From NCBI GenBank assembly GCA_012295275.1, contig CM022677.1, forward strand, positions 12,203,723 through 12,267,722: a stretch of DNA of 64,000 nt. Direction: 5' to 3'. Source of the DNA: Chrysomallon squamiferum (Eukaryota; Mollusca; Gastropoda; Neomphalida; Peltospiridae). Below, piece by piece: positions 35,111 through 48,334 of the stretch; position 1 is the stretch's first letter; every line of letters starts with the position of its first letter. The notes under the pieces were generated by a model, which was not told where the DNA came from, ran no database searches, and was given only the letters and a program-made list of their open reading frames with translations. Position numbers and translations under genes: made by a program.

Positions 35111-36657
35111 TATATGCTGATGCGGAATAGACTTTATAAGATAAAACAGATTAGTAAAATTTGTATTAGTAGTACGTCTGCTTACTTTATAACCTTCTCA
35201 CAAAAGTTTATGCCGATAATTTAACAAAGCAAAACGGTTTATCTTTCAGTTGCTAGCAGCAGAGCTACGTGTGTTTGTTTATTCGTGATAATGATGCCTA
35301 ACAGCACCAGCAAAGTGAATGTGGCAGTTACGTAATATTTTATTACCTTTATTACAGAATTCAGAGGTAGAGGAGGGGATATTATTTTTCTTTAAAAATT
35401 GAGAAATATAAATAAATGTGCTTTTCTAAAATTTAAAAATACACAGAAAAATGTTTCAAGGCGTCAGAAAATGGGGATATTTTATAATAAAAGATATGAA
35501 CGTGATATTTTGATAGGAATTTTACTAGAGAAAACCTGAATAGTGAGAAATGTAGAGTGTACACAAGAATCTTGCTACATCGCAGTTCATTGTCTACACT
35601 CGTTTATTGTCTTATAAGTGGATTTATATCAGCATGGTCCAGTATGCTCGGTAGTTATAAAGATTTGTTCGGTATCATTCGTCATTCTCCGGCTGCGAAC
35701 GCAGTCGCATGTAATATGTAAAATTATTATTATGATACAGCTGAATGACAAAATTAGCATATTTTTATATTGTTTTCGCCTCAGAAAATGTTTATAAAGG
35801 GTTGTCATTTATTTATTTATTGAAACTACTGTCTTAATCGAGACCTGTCTTCAACTCGCACCAGACCGTTTTACTCTTGAACGATGAACGATAAAAGAAA
35901 GAATAACGTTGTATAACAATAAATGTTCTCTTATTAATAATATTATTATTTATCTCCAAAACAGACATCATAGGAATTATTATTTCTTTCAGGAACTAGG
36001 GCTATGGTGTAAGATTCTAATCATGTTTATGTAAATAATTTTCCATTTTACAAACAATGGAAGTTTTCTAAATATTTCTTTCTTTTTGTTTACAGTAAAG
36101 CTGGAGAAGTAAATACAGTAATCCTGCATCCCAGTTTGGAAATATATTTTATTTCATTTTAATTTTAATTTTATTTTTTCATTTAACAGTGAAAAAAAAA
36201 AAACAATTATTTAATAAAATACATATTTTGATGGATGTAAATAACTATTTTAAAAATGTTAATTAAATTAATAAATGAATAAACTATAATTATATACTTT
36301 GAAAAATGAAAGTTACTAGTGTAATAATATCTCCCATGCACATGCGCAATATATGAAGATTTACATCAGCGGATTTAAATTCGGGTATAAATAAAACATC
36401 CAACGGTTTTACGTCAGTTGACATGTGAATGCCAATACTAGTAGGTCACATTTTTTTAATTTTTTTTTTATTTTTAGTCCAAAGTGATTTATTATTTTAA
36501 TTTATTATAACCAATAATAGCAGTTATCTGTATATTTAATTAAAATATTATTATCATTATAAATAATTATTCTTCTATTACGAAATGAATTCGAATAAAA
36601 TCATATCTTAACTTTCTTATTATTTTTATAATATATTTATTTATTCATTCATTATTA

Positions 36658-36689
<32 letters not shown>

Positions 36690-36777
36690 GTTATTATTAT
36701 TATTGTTGTTGTTGTTGTTATTTTAATTAACAATAACTGTGGGGGTTTTAATTTCCGGAAGTTTATATACAATCTAA

Positions 36778-38534
36778 CTAAAAACTACGCTAAATAACGG
36801 AGACTCACGAAATTTGCCGAGGACTGCCGGACAATACAAACCCATTTACAGGGCGAGGCAATTTTGGTAAAGGTTTTCTTTACTGATGAAGAAGAAATCA
36901 AATAATTCTGAAGACATTATTTTAAAACGCAATTAGGAAATTCCATCATGAAATAAATAAAAAAATGAAAAACTATAACAATAATATAATTTAAAAAATA
37001 AATATATGATTAAATGAAACAAAATAAACTGACAAATAAACACAATAAAATAAAGTAAGGAAAATGAGGAAAAAAGACAAATTACAAAATAAGCTGATTA
37101 TTAAAATAGATTTTTACATTTCTCTATGTATCTGATTGTATGATCTGTTAATCTAATATCTCTGTGTGTGTGTGTGTGTGTGTGTGAGTGTGTGTGTGTG
37201 TCTGTGTGTGTGTGTGCTCGTGCTCTCAACATGACTATAACCACTGCTTATCAGATTTGTCGGATCAGTCACATCTGCCTGCCTACCTGTCTTATTATTT
37301 TTATTTTATATTTATCTACATATCCACAAATATCAATTTAATGTAAACTCTAGTAATTTATCAGCCGCCTTCATACCTACCACTCTAAATACCAACGTAC
37401 CAATATTCCCTTACAAACATACAATCGGCTATGAATTGCAAATCTGTCTATATATCTATCTAAATAATCTCTCCCTGTCAGTCTGTCTGTCTGTAGGTAT
37501 TCTAAAGCGCTCCATCTTTTAGTCTGCCCCACTGTTTTAACTTATTTCTACTGGTGCTTGTATCTTTATCGTTATGTTTATTTCACGAATGTTACAAAAA
37601 TAATAAGAAGTATCTTTGATTATGTTTCTGCAAGTGTGTATCAGTTATAAATAATTATAAAAGAATGAAGTTATGAATTTTCAAAGATACATATATATAT
37701 ATATATATATATTAATATCAAATTAATGATTTTGCCTATTTTATATGTAAATAAATATTAGCAGAGTTTGGAAGACACAGTTGACATATTACGAAACGAA
37801 CCTATAAAACGTTTTCTTCAAAATGGCAATATTAAAAAATCCAAAACTTTGGAACAATTTGACTGACAATTTCGAATATTTTGTTTCTGAAATCAGGATA
37901 GAAAGTTAGTATAACTTTACTCAATCTTGTATTTCCTAAACTGAAAATCACTTTTGAGTACCTAACAACTACTCCAACAACAAAAAGCATCAAGAACAAT
38001 AATATAGACAAAGAAAAAATAACTCTGATAATAACAATAATTGAAATATAAATGTAAGTTTTAAAAGCTATGACACAATAAAACCGCAAAAACATAAAAA
38101 TAAATAAAGAAAGAAAATAATAAATTTCATATGAAATCACATCGCATATAAACCTTAAATATGTGTGTGTGCGTTTGATAATATATTTTAATTTATTTTG
38201 AATGCTTTTTTAAAATCACCATCCACAAACAATTTAAACCCTGTACACACGTCATTTTAGACGCGAAACTCACATTATGTAATAAATTCATGCAAAGTTC
38301 CAAGCTATATGTTCATTATGTGAACATTAGCCCTGGTTGTGAAATCCTTGTGCAAAGATTAACGTTAGTGAAACAAACAGATAAAATGTATAAGTGAAAA
38401 AAAAAATGTACTGCCATTAAAAAATAAAATAAAAATAGAAATAGTTCTAACAACAGAAATAAAATTAATAGATATTTTTGGATTATATATAATTTTGTTT
38501 TCTCCTACAATGTTATTGCAGTTATCAATACGAA
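36778..38534. other. Loop DNA upstream of the RING gene
   Basis: No coding signal. (GT)n near 37160-37215 and (TA)n near 37690-37715. At its end, a pyrimidine-rich TTTGTTTTCTCCTACAATG and TTATTGCAG (AG at 38519-38520) looks like a splice acceptor just before the RING ATG, so a 5' UTR intron may lie here. Confidence 0.5.
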
Positions 38535-39329
38535 ATGGGAAAAGTAAGAGCGTCCAAGAAACGGAAAGCACAGGATGATGAGTGCCCTGAAAAGCCTCCA
38601 AAAGGGCGAAAGATTTCCGAACGTGACCCTGGAGAAACATCACGTAGAGGACCAGGGACATCAACATCTAGGAAACGGAAAGCACAGGATGATGGGTGCC
38701 CGAAGAAGCCTCCAAATGGGCGAAAGATTTCCGAACGTGACCCTGGAGAAACATCACGTAGAGGACCAGGGGCATCAACATCTAGGAAACGGAAAGCACA
38801 GGATGATGGGTGTCCAGAGAAGCCTCCAAAAGGGCGAAAGATTTCCGAACGTGACCATGGAGAAACAGCATGTGAAGAAAGACCAGGGATGTCAACATCA
38901 CCATCACCCAGCACTGCTGAATCAACACAACAGCCTGAATCAGATAAGTCACCTACTTGTTCTTTGTGTTCAGAAGAATTTTTAGATAAGTGTCATGCAG
39001 ACTCGTGTTTACATGAATTTTGTTTCAGCTGTTTGGAGAGGTGGTCTAGAAGCAGAAGAAATTGTCCAGTTTGCTCTGCAAGATTCACCGCCATCGTGTA
39101 CAACTTAAGAGATGGAAACTGCGAGATGTACACATTGCCACCTCTCAGAGTCAAAAGAGTCAGAAGAGTCAGACGACATTCTGCAGCTGGATTCATCAGA
39201 CGTATATTTGCGTATATCGGTCGTATATTTACGTATTTTAGTCGTATATTTAGTTCTCTGTTGTGGAAAATCTTATTTGTTCTAATTGAATTTTGTCTTC
39301 TGATAGGTCGTTTACTAGGATTTGTGTAA
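38535..39329 (+). CDS. Topors-like RING E3 ligase candidate with hydrophobic C-terminal tail
   Basis: A 264-residue uninterrupted frame from ATG to TAA. Residues about 8-116 are three tandem 38-residue repeats (RKRKAQDDGCPEKPPKGRK, ISERDPGETSRRGPGAST), basic and probably disordered. Residues 142-180 are a C3HC4 RING: C142, C145, C158, H160, C163, C166, C177, C180. Its HEFCFSCLERWSRSRRNCPV core is closest in style to Topors, so a ubiquitin or SUMO E3 role is likely for the domain. A basic stretch (RVKRVRRVRRHS) precedes three RIF-containing copies (RIFAYIG, RIFTYFS, RIFSS) and a hydrophobic end (residues 241-264, KILFVLIEFCLLIGRLLGFV). This suggests tail anchoring in a membrane, which Topors itself lacks. 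It lies in the loop of the giant inverted repeat. The intronless coding frame may indicate a retrogene. Confidence 0.75.
   Translation: MGKVRASKKRKAQDDECPEKPPKGRKISERDPGETSRRGPGTSTSRKRKAQDDGCPKKPPNGRKISERDPGETSRRGPGASTSRKRKAQDDGCPEKPPKGRKISERDHGETACEERPGMSTSPSPSTAESTQQPESDKSPTCSLCSEEFLDKCHADSCLHEFCFSCLERWSRSRRNCPVCSARFTAIVYNLRDGNCEMYTLPPLRVKRVRRVRRHSAAGFIRRIFAYIGRIFTYFSRIFSSLLWKILFVLIEFCLLIGRLLGFV
38562..38903 (+). repeat. Three 114 bp in-frame coding repeats
   Basis: The ACGGAAAGCACAGGATGATG word recurs at 38561, 38675 and 38789, exactly 114 bases (38 codons) apart. Copies differ by only a few bases, so expansion is recent; the third decays after GAACGTGACC. Confidence 0.95.
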
Positions 39330-39629
39330 TATTAGAAACCTTACAACGTTACTGTAGGTGTATTGCTTTAACTTCAGCTGGCATCCTTCTGTCATTTTTT
39401 TATTTTATGATGATGATAGTAACAGTAATAGATACAGACATTTATTTGTAAAATATTTATTTGAAGTTGGTAATATCTGCAGTGATAATAACATTCTGTC
39501 CCTTTTGCCCCAGCATATCAGTGCTATAGGAGATTGTGTTGATGATGTTGACGTGAAGCTGGTTATGCTCTTTGCAGCTCCATAACCCTTGAGAGGTGGG
39601 CTCAGGTTTGTATTGTTTTTTAATTAATA
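39330..39629. other. 3' flank of the RING gene
   Basis: No further gene. A 75-codon frame here lacks support and probably lies in the 3' UTR. Confidence 0.5.
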
Positions 39630-40315
39630 AGTACTAACATGCAACCAAAATACTAACAATTAACATGAATACTAACCATTAACCAGGTAGTAAACTTTAT
39701 ATAGAGACACACACATACATCCATACAGACACATACGAATATCCATACAGACAGAACACACACAGACCTACACTAACATATATACAAACATATATACACT
39801 CACACACAAACATACTAACATTTAACAAATACTAACCTTAACCAATTAGTTACAATTACTAATAATTACCACATACTTATCTGAATACGTGTATAAACAC
39901 AAACACACACACACATCAACACACACACACATTCACATACGCACATATTATTTTACAATTAAAACAAATTCTAACCATTAACCAAATACTAAAATTTAAC
40001 AAATACTAACCATTAACAAAATAGTAACCATTAACCAAATACTAATGTTTAACAATACTAACCATTAAGAAAATATTAACAATTAACCAAATACTAACAT
40101 TTAACAAATACTAACCATTAACCAAATACTAACCATTAACCAAATACTAATATTTAACAAATACTAACTATTAACAAAATACTAACCATTAACCAAATAC
40201 TAATTTTTAACAAATACTAACCATTAAGCAAATACTAACATTTAACAAATAGTAACTATTAACAAAATACTAACCATTAACCAAATACTAACATTTAACA
40301 AATACTAACCATTAC
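39630..40315. repeat. Minisatellite of about 35 bp (two half-units)
   Basis: Alternating ACCATTAACCAAATACTA and ACATTTAACAAATACTA half-units of 18 and 17 bases, with an ACACAC-rich interruption at about 39700-39960. Confidence 0.9.
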
Positions 40316-41520
40316 TAACATCCCCTACGTGTACTGAACCTCACCGTGGTGTGTGTGGCAACATTTCCAAAGGGAATGGCTAATTAGTACATTAATATAA
40401 TAACATTTAATTGGTTAGATAGACAGATAGATAGATAGATGATGATAAATAGATATACGCACAGACAGACAGAGATAGTTACTGAAGATACATGAACAGA
40501 TGGATACATATGGTATTGCTAATTTTGAATACAGTGCTATTACTTTGAAAGCTCTTTCTATATACAGAAAGACAGACAGGCCAACAGAGTAGAGACAGAA
40601 GTGTATGTACTTAAGAATAAGTTATGACAAATAAATATTTCACTCTGGCTTTCTTACTCTCTGTGTCACTTACCAGATTACTCTAATTACATGGATTATT
40701 TCATTTTACCAGATATTAATTGATAATTAAGTATTACAGGTTATGTGATTAACACAAACTGTTACAGACATCTTTGTATCTTATCATATGTGCATCGTAT
40801 CAATAGATGACGACTATGCTTTCAGTGTAGATTTCCAGATTAATGTTCTCTTCATAAACAATACCAGAAATCATAGTCTTTAACTATTTATTGGTACTTC
40901 CAGTCATGCATCCCTCCTAACTCCATATATTGGTCATCATACCGTTTATAGATTAAGCCAACTTCCATCAATATATCCCTCAACCCATGGATACAGTGAG
41001 GAGCTTATTTGTTAAGAATGTGATAATGTCTGAAAAGTAATTGCTTGTATAATTGAAAACCTTTCTGTCCACCATTCCTTCCTTTTATCCATTTATTATT
41101 TTCCCAGTTCTTCTTTGCATCCATCCGTCCATCTAATACATCATCCATCCTTACTTTATTCCATGTTTCTATCTATCTATCTCCCTATGAATATATTTTG
41201 TTTTATTTCATCATCAATTTCTCTGACTATTTCTAACATAGTTATTAGAAACAGACTTTAATGAAGAAATCAAATGATTTATATAAGCTTATGTCTCATT
41301 CTCTGAAAAATCATACACACATGGCATACTTCTCTGTTTCATACACAGGTCACTACCTGTTCTCTCTGTAACACAGAAACACATGAAATAACACCTACAT
41401 ATCTCACTATCTATTCATAATCCAATACACACATAAACATAAAGTTATTCACACACTGAGTTATATACCAATCCTCTAACATAAATACACATACTCATGA
41501 TTATGAACCCTATGTATCTG
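40316..41520. other. Nothing recognised
   Basis: AT-rich with GATA/GACA words near 40420-40480. No exon with splice support. Confidence 0.5.
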
Positions 41521-41806
41521 TGTATCTATTTATGATGTTATATATATATATATATATAGTTTATACTGGGTATGTGTTTGTGTGTGTGTCCACCCATCCA
41601 TGTATATCTACCCTCTCTAACACACATATATATATATACACATAAATCTATTCACTCATGTATTTAATCTATTATCTCTCTATCAATCATCTGACTCTGT
41701 CAAAAATCCACAAAAAAGCACACTATCTTTGACACGCATTTATATACCCATTCTCTCTAACACATTTATATTTATACACACACATACACATCAATTTATC
41801 TGTTAG

Positions 41807-41845
<39 letters not shown>

Positions 41846-43592
41846 TTGTCTACCTAACATGTCAATCTATCTCTGAAACGATGTCTGACTATCCCGGTAT
41901 CAGTCTATCTCACCTTCTCAGTTATACATACCACAAGTATATATTGAACAAACACACACACACGTACATATACACTCTCTCTATTTACATCCTTTTTAAA
42001 TATTTAAATACATTTTTTTCTATCTATTTATCTATCTATAAATATATCTATTTATCTATCTATTTATGCCATATACATAAGCAACAGAGTCAATCGTTCT
42101 GACAGCTGTGCAGTATAAACTCATGGCTCCTTACATCTATCTATCTTTCTATAATCTGTCTACCTTTCTTCTGTCTATCAGTTTACCTGTCTGTTATCAT
42201 CTACCATCTATCCACCTTTTTTACACACACACACACACACACACAAACACACACAGTTACTTATCCTTTTATATACGTATACATACTAATCATCTTCTAA
42301 ACATACAAATACATTATTATTCCTATACACGTGTGTGTATATGTATATATATGTATGTATGTATGTGTGTTTATCTATATAGATAAATCCATCTCTCCAA
42401 CCAGCGTCATTTTATTTTATTTTATTTCAATTATTTAATTTATTTTCATTAATTAACTGATTTTTTAATTTTTTTTATTATTATTATTTATTTTTTTGGC
42501 TGGCGATGTCGTAATAATATGTGAACAAAAAATAGTACGAGATGGTATATTACGTCAACGTTATAAAAAAAAAAAGAGAAAAAGAGAACAAAAGAATAAG
42601 TAAAGAAATGTTGCCACCTTTTCAGCAATTACTCTACAGTATTAGCCATCTATGTATAAGAGGCATTGGTTATATGACATACTTCTCCAAATTACTTTTA
42701 ATGATTCATGTAGAATTATTGCATTATAAAGGACAACAGCTTTAAAAGTTTGTAAACACTGATCGGCGTCCGATACAGCCATATTGGATTTTGATCGGAA
42801 GTTTCCGTGAGTTCTCGGAAGTTTTTAAACTTCAAAATTCAATTATTTTACGTCTACTTTCTGAACTTTTTATGATTTACACAGATAAAGAATAAACCGG
42901 CGCCTTTCCTAACTACTTTTTCAATTAAAATAAATGAAATAAATAAATAAAGTAAATAAATAAAATTAAATGAAAAACAATAAATGAAATAGCAATTTTA
43001 CAATAATTCATTAAAAAATAATATCATGTTAAATAAACAAAAAATACAGGAAACTGGTTTGTTAAAAGACAAAGAAAATGCAGGGAATGTTAATAAGCTG
43101 GTTCTGTCTGCTACAAAACATTATACAGAATTGATTATTTTCATCTAAAAGCAACAAATCTAATTTACCGTCACCTCGTATATGCGAGGAGTAATCTATT
43201 TCAGAAGTTCGTGGTCTAAGAGAAACAACTCTATTTAACACGCACGTTGGTAAATATACAAAAAAGAACGAGTGTTGAGTAAAATTTAAAAAAAAACAAA
43301 AGAAAAAGAGAATTCAAGTCGCCTGAATATAGATCATTTACTGAATTTACTAAATTCACTAACATTATTTTATTAAAAACTAGTAGAATAAGTTGGGGTG
43401 ATTCTGGCCCCCGAGGTATATTATGACTTGCAGCCGCTATACTCCATTATGAGATTTCAAAACATAAGGTTAGTGATAAGTTATAACAGGTAAACAGATA
43501 ATCAGTTATTAAGTTCAGCAGAAGAAACTTGATTAATATGTGATAATTAGGCAAGAAATATGCGTTTTATTTTACTCCACCACTTGGGGCAA
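41521..43592. repeat. 2.1 kb inverted repeat, right arm (partner 3778-5871)
   Basis: Reverse complement of the left arm, including (TA)n, ACACAC and TATC-rich parts, GATCGGAAGTTTCCGTGAG near 42793 and CTCCACCACTTGGGGC at its end. Beyond it, CCCCTATGGATGGGG and TTTGGCCCCC continue into GGCATTG, which corresponds to sequence by the PHD remnant, so homology extends discontinuously to about 43663. Confidence 0.85.
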
Positions 43593-43679
43593 TACTGGCC
43601 CCTATGGATGGGGTAAATTTGGCCCCCATATTTGGTGGTGAAATCAATAGTTTTGGCATTGAAAAATATCTTAAATTTA

Positions 43680-44597
43680 GTAGAGACAAGTTATCGAGAA
43701 ATAAGTAGAGACAGACAAATATAGAAAGGCTGATACATGGGATAGACAGATGTAGTTAGACAAGAGACACTATAAGAGATACAGGAAGAGAGACAGATAG
43801 AAAGGTAGAGGGACAGATGTGATCTAGGTAAAAGGTAGAGAGAGGTAGAGCCAAATGATAGAGAAGATAACAGGTAGGAAAGCTGAGACATGGGACAGAC
43901 ATAGAGAGACAGAAACACATAATCAAGATATAACTAAAGAGATAGATAGAGAAAGTCATGGGATAGAGATATAGGTGTAGAGAGTGATATAGACAAGTGG
44001 CAGAGATATAGGTGGAGGGACAGAAAAAAGTGAAGATATATAGAGAGTGATATAGACAAGTGATAGAGATATAGCGAAAGGGGAAAGTGACGGAGATAGG
44101 TGGAGAGACACAGACAGATAATTGACATTTAGGCAGAGAGTGATTTGGGATACTGGTTCGTGTAGAGAGACAGATAAATGATACATTTATAAGAAGAGAG
44201 ACATAGAAGTGATAAAGGCAGAGAGAGAAACAAGTGATAGAGAGATATTCACTATACAGATGAATTGATGATGAATGATAAAGAGACAGGTTGATAGATA
44301 GACAGATTGGTGGACAGTCAGATAGTGAAAAACATGGTTACATGGACTGTAGATGTTATAATAAGGCTGACTGGTTAGATTAACATACAGAAAAACAGAG
44401 TGAACAGGCAGACAAACACGCAGATAGCGAGAGAAAGATTAATGAACAGAATAACAGATTCGGACAGTTAGAGACACAGATTAGAGTGACAAATATGTTC
44501 AAATACTGAACAGTTTAAAGAGAGTTTCAGAGAGAGAAAGAGAGATGGATAGAAACAAACACATAGATAGCTAGATTGATTATATATGGACAGATAG
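43680..44597. repeat. Purine-rich GATA/GACA low-complexity tract
   Basis: About 900 bases of AGAGACAGATAG-type sequence on the plus strand, running into the second gap. Minus-strand frames rich in Leu, Ser and Tyr are artefacts of it. Confidence 0.85.
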
Positions 44598-44797
44598 NNN
44601 NNNNNNNNNNNNNNNNNNNNNNNNNNNNNNNNNNNNNNNNNNNNNNNNNNNNNNNNNNNNNNNNNNNNNNNNNNNNNNNNNNNNNNNNNNNNNNNNNNNN
44701 NNNNNNNNNNNNNNNNNNNNNNNNNNNNNNNNNNNNNNNNNNNNNNNNNNNNNNNNNNNNNNNNNNNNNNNNNNNNNNNNNNNNNNNNNNNNNNNNN
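44598..44797. other. Assembly gap, 200 N
   Basis: Second placeholder gap of exactly 200 bases. The right arm of the giant inverted repeat begins at its edge. Confidence 0.95.
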
Positions 44798-44858
44798 TTA
44801 GATTTTATATAAACTTCCGGAAAATAAAACCCACACAGTTATTTTTGTTTGAAATTAA

Positions 44859-44905
<47 letters not shown>

Positions 44906-45106
44906 TAATAATAAATGAATAAATAAATATAAAATAAAAATAATAAGAAAGTTAAGATTTTATTCGAATTCATTTCGTAATTGCTCTTCTTATAGAAGAA
45001 TAATTATTTATAATGATAATATTTTAATAGTACTAACTAAATATACAGTTAACTGCTATTACTGGTTATAATAAATTTAAAAGAATAAATCACTTTGGCC
45101 TAATAA

Positions 45107-45141
<35 letters not shown>

Positions 45142-45445
45142 ACCTACTAGTATTGGCATTCGCATGTCAACTGACGTAAAACCGTTGGATGTTTTATTTA
45201 TACCCGAATTTAAATCCGCTGACGTAAATCTTCATAGATTGCGCATGTGCATGGGAGATATTATTACACTAGTAACTTTCATTTTTCAAAGAATATGATT
45301 ATAGTTTATTCATTTATTAATTTAATTAACATTTTTAAAATAGTTATTTACATCCATCAAAATATGTATTTTATTTAAATAATTGTTTTTTCACTGTTAA
45401 ATGAAAAAATAAAAATAAAATGAAAATGAAATAAAATATATTTAC

Positions 45446-45497
<52 letters not shown>

Positions 45498-46389
45498 GTG
45501 GTGATTTTAAATCCACTTATAAGATAACAAAACAAAACCGTAACACATTTCCAAACTGGGATGTAGGATTACTATATTTACTTCTCCAGCTTTACTGTAA
45601 ACAAAAAGAAACAAATGTTTAGTAAACTTCCATTGTTTGTAAAACTGAAAATTATTTACATAAACATGATTAGAATCTAACATCATGGCCCTAGTTTCCT
45701 AAATAAATGTCTGTTTTGGAATAAAAATAAATAAATAAACCCTTTTTATCGTTCAAAACGTTTTGTTATACAACGTTATAAATAAAAAATATCTTTTGTC
45801 ATTCATCGTTCATAATAATAAAATTACATGTCTTCGTTTGAATTAAGAATGATACCGAACAAATTTTATAACACCGAAACATTCCATAAATAAATAATTT
45901 ATAAAAAATAAAACTGACAATGTAAAACTTTGTAAACACTCTACATTTCTCACTATTCAGGTTCTCTGTAGTAAAATTTCTATCAAAATATCAAAAATTT
46001 TTAAAATATCCCCATTTTCTGACGCCTTGAAACATTTTTTCTGTTTTTTTTTACATTTTAAAAAAGCAGCTGTATCATAATAATAATTTATATTTCTCAA
46101 TTTTTAAAGAAAAATAATATCCCCTCCTCTATCTCTGAATTAGTAATAAAATATTACGTAACTGCCACATACACTTTGCTGGTGCTGTTAGGCATCATTA
46201 TCACGAATAAACAAACACACGTAGCTCTGCTGCTAGCAACTGAAAGATAAACCGTTTTGCTTTGTTAAATAATCGGCAGAAAATTTTGTGAGAAGGTTAT
46301 AAAGTAAGCAGACGTACTTCTAATACACATTTTACTAATCTCAGTTTTATCTTATAAAGTCTATTCCTCATCAGCATATATTATTATTA

Positions 46390-46800
46390 TCTTTTTTGAC
46401 GTTGCCGTCATTGCAGTCGTGCAGGGGTTGTTCCTAATGTTTTAGGTGTACATACCATTATTCTTTTGCTTTTTATTAACTATTATTCATAATTCTTTAG
46501 CGATCAAATCCTTTAGAAAAATGTATTATTTCTATTTGTATTAATATCACCATCGTTGCCGTCGTAACGGCGTTGTTGCTAGCTTTCTTGGAGTACTTCT
46601 CATTATTCTTTAGCGCTTTTTATTAATTATTCCTCATACTTTCTGAGCTGGCGTATCACCTTCTAAAATATATTACTGTAATTTCTATTAATGTCGCAGT
46701 CGTTGCCGTCGTACCGGCATTGTTCCTAAGGTTATTTGACTACTTATTTTCTGAGCGTGCCTTGCTATATCAAAATATATTATTATTATATCTAATATAC
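46390..46800 (+). repeat. CGACGGC repeat family, array 3 (right arm)
   Basis: Units contain CGTTGCCGTCGTAACGGCG, TTGTTCCTAA, TACTTCTCATTATTCTTTAG and TTCTATTAATGTCGC. It is the inverted counterpart of 34690-35110. Confidence 0.8.
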
Positions 46801-48283
46801 CTACTTGTCGCATTTTCTATCAATCCATAATTCTATTTTCGTTCATGTACCTCCTACCTAAACTCTCTCTCGCTCTCTGTTCCTCTGGCTATCTGTTTAC
46901 GTTCCTCGTTGGCTTTCTATTTATCTTTTTATTTATAAATACTTCTATATTCTGTCAGTCTCTCTGTCTCTAAGTTTATTTTTATCTGTACTAAACTCTC
47001 TCTTTCTCTTGTTTTTTTAATGTTCATTGTACGTCATATCATTAAATGATGCAGTGCTAAAGAAAAATAATAATAAGCTTATTTATGAAAATGAAAATTG
47101 ATATCAATATTAGAATTTAAGACAGCCTATTTCAATTATTGAGCGTTCTGTCGTGTTTCTTCGTCTGTTTTTAGTTACGCATAATATCATTAATAAACGA
47201 ATAGTTGTTATCATACCGTCAGCTTTTGTAGCAGACGTAAACTCATGTGCGAGTTGAAAACAGGTCTCGATTACTTCATTAGTTTTACACTATCAAAAAC
47301 TCTACCATGAATTAAAAAAAAATTCTGAGACGAAGATGTTGTAAAAATGAAACTAACTTCATCCTTCAGCAACCATAATATTATTTTAGATAATATGCGG
47401 CAATTTCGGTAAAAAATTATTTAAAAATGCAACAAAACATTTTCATTGTTTTGAGTTGCACTGATAGCTCCCCAAGTAGAATTAACTTTAGATATCAACG
47501 TGTAAGTAATTATCACGTTTTCCTGTAAAAAGCTTCTGATACCGACACCACTAGGGATACAAAGGATACATTTATTATCGAGTGACATTTAATAAAAAAA
47601 AAAAAAAAAAAAAAAATTGTTAAGAATACATCAGCTTACTTCATCACGATCTCGCAAAAGTTTCTGCCAATAATTTGAAACATAATATCGGTAATTTTCT
47701 TTTATTTATTAGTAACAGAGAAAAAAGTGTATTTTATTAAGTTTATTCCACTAAGATATTGCCCGCATAATAACGTAACAAAACAACGTAAGACAGTGTT
47801 GCTATATTGTATTACGTGCACTCAAAAAGGAATTTCTACACTATGTAAACATTTAGATTTGTTTGATAATTTTCCTTTTCTTATAGCTCACCGTTATGCA
47901 GATCTTTTTTATGGAACCTGAAAGCATAATTAAAAATATGGAGCAGTATTAATATTAACAAATTATCTTGAGAATTATTAATGTAATTAATCAAATATTA
48001 AGTTACTTTCGTTGATTTTAAACTGTGCTTCTGATAATTTGAGAATAAATGACTAAACATGACTTTTCTAAAATGTTATTTCGAGTTAGTTCTAGGTCAG
48101 AAATATGATTTACAGTGAATCCAGAAAATCGGAGAGCGTCGTGGGTACGACCTCCAGTTCCATATTTCTTATGTTTTATCTTCAGCATCACTTATTGAAG
48201 AATAAATAAATGAAATAAAAACTCATAATATTTTATTATTCATTTGTTTGTTAGTTTGTTATAATCAATGTAAGTAATTATTA

Positions 48284-48334
<51 letters not shown>

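Larger units (their letters stand above)
26145..36777. repeat. Giant inverted repeat, left arm (partner 44798-55326)
   Basis: The arm begins GATTAACCAACCAATC (partner ends GATTGGTTGGTTAATC at 55326) and ends TTTATATACAATCTAA (partner begins at the gap edge TTAGATTTTATATAAAC). Collinear anchors all along include AACCAACAAGCTGTTTG near 26802, CATTAGCTTTTATTATCAC near 28770, GGACAGCCCAGCATG near 31231, CCATGGTCAGTTGCTCC near 32685 and CAGTTGACATGTGAATGCC near 36415. The one exon I compared base by base differs at about 7 of 117 positions (94%). Arms differ by indels and repeat copy numbers, so they are not a simple copy error. Confidence 0.95.

Noticed and set aside
38575-38985. Second frames over the RING gene repeats
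   Set aside because: The 114 bp repeat keeps all frames open; only the frame ending in the RING domain has protein features.
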